Notes under the pieces: model-generated
Told to the model about the DNA's origin: nothing
Database searches by the model: none
What the model saw: the letters and a program-made list of their open reading frames with translations, nothing else
Translations under genes and position numbers: made by a program
From: Coix lacryma-jobi var. lacryma-jobi
Taxonomy: Eukaryota; Streptophyta; Magnoliopsida; Poales; Poaceae
Assembly: GCA_009763385.1 (NCBI GenBank)
Contig: CM019823.1
Span: 173,506,503-173,570,502, forward strand
Direction: 5' to 3'
DNA length: 64,000 nucleotides
In this document: one piece after another, positions 57,290-64,000 of the stretch
Layout of the letters: each line of letters starts with the position of its first letter
How positions within the stretch are numbered: the stretch's first letter is position 1

Positions 57290-59706
57290 TAAGGCCTGGT
57301 CAATTGTGTCTCAAGTATAAAGTTCAATGATGTTTTTTGTTAAGAGAAAAAGAACTTGGAAATCTGAATGTATATGATGTAAGCTTCTTTTAAGTAGAAA
57401 AATATTTTAAAAATTCACCACATTTTGAACGTTTCTGTAAGGCCAATAATATCATCCTCGATTGGGTTTTCTTTGATGCAAATAAAAGACATGAATTAAA
57501 GTCTCTGATATATCATGGAAATAAACTGTGAACAATGATCATATCAAACTAAACTATAGTTTAAGAAATATTCTTGTTGACTGTTGTGTAGCCTTTCATC
57601 ATGACTGCTACTCTGCGAGGCACCTAACGCCAAATACAATACAAAAGAAATCAGTTTCAGTAGCAAATCATGTGTTCAGGAAGTTGTTTCAACCCAGAAA
57701 TCAGTGAGCTATTTCAAGCCTGGCGAATAGATTATATGTTTTGATGCCATAAATATACATTCAATTAGCATGATTCTGAAAACAATGTTTAGCATGGTTC
57801 AGTTATCTGAAAAAATATATCCTTACAGAGGAGCATCTAGTTGATGATATTTCACAATATGGTTCAGTTATTTTGGAAATAATTACACAACAGATCAGTT
57901 GTCGACAATCAACCAAACAAGGGAGAACTGAGTAACAAAATTCAAGGTGGATGACAATTGATCATCAAAGAGTCAGTTGTTCATAGAACCGGTATCAATA
58001 TCTAATTAAATAGTGGGCCACCAGCCGTTAGCCTTCTTTGATATTGGATTAACATACTTTGTCTATTTTTCAAATAACATGTCAATTATTATCACTGTCC
58101 ATCAACACTACAGAGCTATTATCAATCTGAACCTGTTATCGGATTTGTTTGACCTTTTTTGAATTATAGACATGTGGTGTCCCTGTTTCTCTCAGTTGAA
58201 CTAATGATTCAAAAACCTGAAATAAAGAACACACAACTGAACACAGAATTGAAGTCACTACTACTCATATATAATGAAAAAGGACATGTTTAGTGATCTT
58301 CTATGTAAGACTACTTCTGATCCATCCAATTCATGAATGCTCTTCTCATCCTTAGTACCTTAGGTTTATTTCAGTTTATTACTATTGATAGTTTAAAAAT
58401 CTACATATTGTCTTCAGAGCTACATCCATGAGATAGCCATGGAAATAAATGAATCTGTTTTAGTATAGTATATATAATAATTACAACGCTTTAATAGAGA
58501 TGAGATGACTGACATAGCAGGGGATAACTCTCCTTAATTTGTATCCACATTAAAATTTTGTAAAATGAAAGAAACATCTAATACCTGTATAACAAGGGGG
58601 AAAATAGTACTGTGTATAATGTACTTATGTACAGAAAATCTTCCAACATATATTTATCTTGCATCCATATGTATCAAACTATCAGCAATAGTAAGGTATA
58701 AAACTAATGCATCCATATATTGCCAGTACTATCAGCAATAGTACTGTGTAATTTGCCAGTAGCAATAGTACCTCTGACTTGCTAGTTGGCGTGATGCCTG
58801 AGGATGAGAAGACTCTTCAGAGACTGCACTTGTAGATACTGGCCAATTTTTAAGTAAAACGTGAGCGTCGTTAGCACACTAACACAAATGAAATCAGAGC
58901 TGAAGCAGAGAAACAGCTTGAGGTCAGATGGTGGAGGTATTGCACTTAGCTGGCTATTAAATGAATCCTCCATTCGGCTATCAAAATAGAAATGAAATCG
59001 AAAAGATAGACATATTCAGAGATAATATTATAGTGCCTAATCAGCATATTCAGAGATAATATTACATATGCAATCAAAGTGCTTAGTGCCTAATCAGCAT
59101 GACTGAAGTCCTATACTGATAATATTATACCCTGTAATTTGATTTTAGCACAATCACAATGCAGTTTTGGAAATTGCCATTATGTATAATCAAAGTAGTC
59201 AAAGAAAGAAAAACGAAGAAACAAGGGGCACCTTGTCATTGGATATGAGGGTGAGCACCTGCACAAGGGTGTGATGTAGCTTACCGACAGCTGATAGTGA
59301 CATCCCAGCAGCATAACCAATGTATGTACATGAGAGGAGAGAGCCGGTGGCCTTCTCGGCGCTCCATGAATGAGATCAACTACACATTAAGCAGCTAACC
59401 AATGTATGTTTTTAAATTTGTATTGGGAGATCATATAAGGAGAGTGTTTTTGACATACAACCTTCATAGAATAAAATCAATTTTGTCCATTATATGACAG
59501 TACTAAAATGCAACAACCAATAAATTCTAGAGATTTAATTATTTCCATTTTACCTTATATTTCACCTTGCGAACCGACGTTCTATAGCTATGTCAAGCTA
59601 CTTTAGCATGATAAAAATTGATCAAACAAATAGACATTGTTTTTATGCACATCAAGCTAATATGTCTAATGTTATGGAATTACCTATTCCAATTGGTGGG
59701 TCTCTA
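57290..59706. other. AT-rich sequence, no gene recognised
   Basis: This continues the DNA interrupted by the Athila-like element. A short duplicated block (TATTCAGAGATAATATTA near 59017 and 59048, with TAGTGCCTAATCAGCAT near 59031 and 59084) is visible. No coding or mobile element could be supported. Confidence 0.45.
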
Positions 59707-59863
59707 GTTGCAACGTATAATTCCTAATAAATTAGTTACTTTTTTCAAAGCAAATGTTGCAACAGTATAATTCCTAATAAATTAGTTGCACTATTTTTTT
59801 AAAAGCAAATGTTGCAACATATAATTCCTAATAAATTATTGCACTACTTGTTCGAAAGCAAAT
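59707..59863. repeat. Minisatellite, three copies of a 49-55-bp unit
   Basis: Units of the form GTTGCAAC...TATAATTCCTAATAAATTA...AAAGCAAAT occur at 59707-59755, 59756-59810 and 59811-59863. Confidence 0.8.
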
Positions 59864-60524
59864 GTCAGTTACCTGCATAGAGATCTTGTTCATCACTCAT
59901 GCTACTCGCCTCCGCATCTCCCTCCTACTTTGCCATCCGATAGTTGCTGCTTTGTACTCCAAGAGATGGCTCTGTCCACCGCAGATTTAAGACGTGGAGA
60001 GCTCATAAAGGTGCCTGAGCAAGGGTATATGACGCAAATCAAGGGCCGGGACGGGATTGGGCGACGACGGTGCAGATCGGGGATGTGCGAGGCGGCGACA
60101 CCGGTCATGGATCCATGACTGACTGCAGATCGGAGGTTGCCCAGCCTGTCGGCGCTAGCTCCGGCAGCAGCAGAGGCGCCAACTCGGGGACTGTGAAGGT
60201 TTGGGGGTCCTCCTGGTCATGGTGACAGCGAGGTTGGTGTGGGCTTCGGTGGCGCGCCCGTCGATGAAGAGGAACAGGCATACGTCGGGGAGGAACTGGC
60301 TGAGCTGTGCGGCGCCCTTCGCCACGGTACAACGTCACGAGCAGGCGGCGCGGTGTTGTCCAGTGGAGATGAGGCATGATGACGTTCGGAGGTCGAAGGA
60401 AGGACAACATAGCGTATCGAGGTCCTCCTGCTGCCGACGTTGGCGACAGAGGGAGGTTGTGGGGCCGAGCGCCGTTGCCATGGTGAGGAACCGCAACCGT
60501 GCCGCCTTGGCAGAACGGGCCTGG
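59864..60524. other. GC-rich sequence, possible degraded gene, next to a Copia insertion
   Basis: From about 59890 base composition rises sharply. Open frames exist on both strands (for example minus-strand text reading QLSQFLPDVCLFLFIDGRATE around 60225-60310), without a start or an identified domain. It may be an exon or gene remnant cut off by the Copia LTR that starts at 60525. I cannot name it. Confidence 0.35.
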
Positions 60525-61340
60525 TGAAAGGTCCTAGTTTGGTTTTGGTAATTGAGTGACAACTTAGGTGGACTAATATGTGTTTGAAGTAAATTACACA
60601 GGTGATTAGTCCATAGGTGATCATGTGTGAGCAACATATGCCATAGAGGTGAAGTGGCTTGGAAGATGTTGCAAGGCTCATACATGTGATGAAGGAGCTT
60701 AATGCATATGTGACATGACATGTGGTCATATGGCTAAGATGAAGAAGATCAAGGCAAGACTTGGCTTGATGGACCGGTTGCGAAGGTGAAGGGCAAGTTG
60801 AGGCTTTGAAGCCGTTGGTACCGAGTGTCGGGAGGCTTAAGCAAGACTTGGCGCCGAAGGACCGAAGCGATGGTGAAGAGCAAGTGATGTCAAGATCGAT
60901 GGACCATGGAGGCCATGTGATGATATGAAGTGGATCATATCATTTGAAGATAGGTTGGTGCATGTGTTGCATCAACACCGAAGGAGATGGAATGGAATGC
61001 GCAAGGCAAAGGTATATTTGTAGGGCATTTCATTTCACCGGTCATAGGTGTGTAGAGAAGATTATGACCGGGTTTAGGATAGATGGCCGTACTATTAAGA
61101 GGAGCAAACTTGTTTGCATATCGGTCATCTAGTGCCACTTGAGCGATCTAACTTTGCGATGTTACTAAGATCGAGTGGCGTTATGAGTGAAAGAGAAAAT
61201 CCTTTGAAAATGATTGTGAAAATGCTAACACACTTGCACATGATGTTGTACACTTGTTGGTGTTAGCACATTTGCAAAGGAGGAGTTGTTGGAGTTGGTT
61301 TGGATCAAAACAGAGAAGAAAATGGAGTTTTCTGTGTGTT

Positions 61341-61799
61341 GTCGGTGGTACCGACCCTGGGTTGTCGGTGGTACCGCCCATAGGTGCTGCGTGCAGCCTT
61401 CTCTGTAATGGGGCGTTTTTGGCCTGGCGGTGGTACCGCTATTACCTCGGTACTACCGCCGGCGGTGGTACCGACCGGATGGTCGGTGGTACCGTGGCCC
61501 TGAGGAGTTTCGCGAGGCTCTCTGTAGTTTCTGAAAATGGCTTGCCGGTAGTACCGCCATTACCTCGGTACTACCGCCCACGGTGGTACCGACGCAAGGT
61601 CGGTAGTGGCTGGTTTTTCGCAGAGCTCTCTGGTCGCGGCGATTTTGGCCTGGCGGTAGTACCGCCATGACCTCGGTACTACCGACCTCGGAGGAACCGA
61701 CCAGGGGTCGGTGGTTTGCCTAAATCTGCGCGATGTGAGGTAACGGCTAGTTTGACTAAGCCGGTAGTACCGCCCAGGAGGGGTCGGTACTACCGACCG
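61341..61799 (+). promoter_or_regulatory. Array of GGTAGTACCGCC / ACCGAC dyads upstream of the second Copia TATA box
   Basis: Repeated GTCGGTGGTACCGACC, GGCGGTAGTACCGCC and GGTACTACCG palindromes lie in units separated by CTCTCTG-containing spacers, ending with GGTCGGTACTACCGACC (about 61782-61798). TATA follows 52 bp downstream at 61851. Confidence 0.7.
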
Positions 61800-62997
61800 G
61801 AGCGCAGAATGCCCAGTGAAGGGGCATAACGGCTAGTTGGCCGTTGAGGCTATATATAGTCGTTGAGGCCGGCTTTGGGCCGGTGGTTGGAGCACTCCAA
61901 AGCCTTGGTGGCTTGTGTGGATGTGCTTGGGAGCCCTCTAACACACATATGCTTTAGTGCTCATCTGTTTGTGTGAGAGAGTGATCCTAGTGCGTTGCTT
62001 TGAGAGATAGCATCGAGTGGCACTAGGTGTTCGAGTTGCAAGCCGGTGGTGCTTATTACTCTTGGAGGTTGCCACCTCCTAGACGGCTTGGTGATCGAGT
62101 CTCCGTCGTGAAGCCCGCGTGAAGATTGTGCGTGGCTCCGGAGAAGGATTGTGAGGGGCATTGTGCTCGCCCCGCGGGGATCGCGAAGAGCAACTCTAGT
62201 GGATTGCGCGTGTCATTGAGTTACCCTCACTTGTGGGTGAGTTCTTGCGGCGCTCGAGTGTCGAGCTAGGTGTGGTGCCTATTAGCCGCCGAACTACCAA
62301 AGTGTGTGGTCGACACAACGGGGACTAGCTTGGTGGCAACCAAGTGAACCTCGGGAGAAAAATCACCGTGTCAACTTCGTGTTCATCTTCTCGGTGGTTT
62401 GCAAACTCTTTTCACTAGCTTGTATTTACTTGTTCATATACATGTGCTAGTTGCTCTTATGATTAGTTGACTTGTGTAGCTTGCTAGTTACCTTCCTTGC
62501 TTGTGTAGCATAGAAGTTGATCCCATGAGTGACTAGTTGACTTGTAGTCTTGCTAGTCACATTGCTTAGTTTGTGTAGCTAAGTTGAGCTCTCTAATTTG
62601 GCTTGTGTAGCCTTGTTATTGAGCATTGCTAGTGAGCTTAGGCTTTGTGCTTTTTGCTTAGTGGCATGTGTAGGAGCTCCCCGGTTGATTGAGTACTAGT
62701 TGCTTAGGTTTGTGTAACCTTGCAAGCTAGAATTGTTTAGGTGAGCTCTAGCTAGCCCGACACCTTATTTGCTTTGTTTAGGATCTTTTATAAGGTGTCA
62801 TAGAGTATAAGTAGAGGGGTGTAGTCTTGGCTAGACCGATAGATTTAATTCCGCATTTGTTTCGGTTAGCCATTCCGCTGCAATTAAGTTTAAGTTTTTA
62901 GAAAAGACTATTCACCCCCCCTCTAGTCCGCCATCTCGACCCTTCAATTGGTATCAGAGCAAGGTCTCTCATTTGTGGTCTTCACCGACCCGAGAGG

Positions 62998-64000
62998 ATG
63001 GCGACTTATGGGCTAGATGTTGAGTGTCCACACATTTTTGATGGCACACACTTTGCACGATGGAAAAATTGGATGATATGCAATTTTAAATTTATTAGTC
63101 CTCAAATGTGGTGGATCGTAGATGTGGGCCTTTCTCTTGTGTTGGATAGAAAGAATGCAACTCAAGCGCAAAAGAAATGCCTACATCTCGATTGCCAAGC
63201 TACTAACATTTTCTATCAATCTATGGAGGATAACATATTTGGTGAGATCATGGACTTGAAGTCCGCCCATGAAATTTGGATTTATCTCAATGAGAAATAT
63301 GGGGCGATCTCCGATGATGATGTTGATGAGCCCAAGGAGGAGGCGCATGAGGATGTTGAGCATGACCACAACTTGGTGGTTGTGAAGGATTGCTCCACCT
63401 CATGGTCAAGTGATGATGATGATGATCAATCCACAAGCTCACTTGACAAGGTTGATGGTGATGATTCAAGTGTTGCAAGTAATGATTCTACTCCAAGCAC
63501 ACTTGATGATGTTGATGGCTCATGCTCGAGCGATGATTGTGATACTACTACAAGCCCATCACCACATTGCTTCATGTCACAAGGTGACACCAAGGTATTT
63601 AATGCAAATGTGGTTGATCATGTTGATTCATATGATGAGCTTGTTAGTAGACTTGCTAGCATGACCATGTCTTTAGAAAATGAGAAAAATAAAACAATGA
63701 AATTAGCAAATGAAAACTCATTTCTAAAGAACTCATGTGAAGAACATAAGCGCTTACTTGATGTTCTTAAAGCTTCACATGATGATTTAATTGAAAAGTA
63801 TGGCTCTCTCATTAAGAAGCTTTCAAAGAAAATTAAAAATAATGAGAGCTCATCACATGGATCAAATGATCAATTGCAAAATGTTGCTAACCCATGTGAT
63901 GTAGGCAAGAAGAATGTATCCACCTCTTGTGAAGATTTATTATCTATGCCATGTTCTTCACAATTAGATGCTTGTTCTACTTCTTTGTCTTGTGAGACTA
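62998..64000 (+). CDS. Gag polyprotein of the second large Copia, 5' part (open at the window edge)
   Basis: Starts MATYGLDVECPHIFDGTHFA about 40 bp after the primer-binding site and remains open to the edge (at least 334 codons). The N-terminal 100 residues carry the UBN2-type gag pattern (FDGTHFARWKNWM...EIWIYLNEKYG). Then come an acidic Asp/Ser-rich region with a DDDDD run and a coiled-coil-like Glu/Lys/Leu segment (LENEKNKTMKLANENSFLKN). The zinc knuckle and pol would lie beyond the window. Confidence 0.85.
   Translation, partial: MATYGLDVECPHIFDGTHFARWKNWMICNFKFISPQMWWIVDVGLSLVLDRKNATQAQKKCLHLDCQATNIFYQSMEDNIFGEIMDLKSAHEIWIYLNEKYGAISDDDVDEPKEEAHEDVEHDHNLVVVKDCSTSWSSDDDDDQSTSSLDKVDGDDSSVASNDSTPSTLDDVDGSCSSDDCDTTTSPSPHCFMSQGDTKVFNANVVDHVDSYDELVSRLASMTMSLENEKNKTMKLANENSFLKNSCEEHKRLLDVLKASHDDLIEKYGSLIKKLSKKIKNNESSSHGSNDQLQNVANPCDVGKKNVSTSCEDLLSMPCSSQLDACSTSLSCET

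Larger units (their letters stand above)
60525..64000 (+). mobile_element. Second large SIRE/Maximus-like Copia element, cut by the right window edge
   Basis: The LTR runs from 60525 (TGAAAGGTCC) to 62946 (CCCTTCA), 2,422 bp, followed by a TTGGTATCAGAGC primer-binding site at 62948. A TATATATA box lies at 61851. A gag ORF starts at 62998 and is open to the edge. Its start and its ACCGAC-rich array resemble those of the first large Copia, but the LTR text differs, so it is a related but distinct family. Confidence 0.88.

Overview
The window looks like nuclear DNA of a grass. The gene-rich parts are GC-biased, Stowaway-, Tourist/Harbinger- and Mutator-type elements are frequent, and nested Copia and Gypsy LTR retrotransposons of typical grass style fill the right half. 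I recognised no rRNA, tRNA, CRISPR or organellar gene. The species cannot be fixed from the sequence.

Two host genes are supported. (1) 4365-5252, minus: a single-exon C2H2 zinc-finger repressor with two QALGGH fingers and an EAR motif (ZAT/STZ class). (2) 19314-33331, minus: a 17-exon mRNA-capping enzyme of 673 aa, with an RNA 5'-triphosphatase (HC-x5-R) and a guanylyltransferase (KADG). I traced it exon by exon and the frame stays open throughout. Its 6.5-kb intron 13 holds a 5,680-bp Copia element, and two of its introns begin with GC.

Left part (1-19000): a minus-strand Copia end enters from the left edge (1-884). The zinc-finger gene follows. A Mutator-type MITE (9-bp target duplication) is split by a Harbinger-type element (TTA duplication) at 6167-7165. 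A 4.18-kb MULE (9562-13738) has 150-bp terminal inverted repeats and a transposase that has lost its DDE core. Next come a Stowaway MITE, a hAT MITE nested in a Tourist-like element, and a terminal-inverted-repeat element carrying a fragment of an ABCG transporter gene (17744-19008).

Right part (34000-64000): a foldback element; a truncated LINE endonuclease ORF (37345-38023); a SIRE/Maximus-like Copia (from 38024) inserted in that LINE and itself split by a 4,467-bp long-LTR element (39622-44088); and an Athila-like Gypsy with perfect 5-bp target duplications (47839-57284). AT-rich sequence follows, then a second large Copia that runs off the right edge (60525-64000).

The most interesting signals are in the LTR elements. 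The Athila-like element carries an extra ORF (54039-54683). Upstream of it lies a degenerate copy of the element's own LTR promoter; downstream lie poly(A) signals and a second polypurine-like tract, so it looks like a transcription unit inside the element. Independently, three LTR families carry dyads built on ACCGAC (the DRE/CRT core bound by DREB/CBF factors) just upstream of their TATA boxes.
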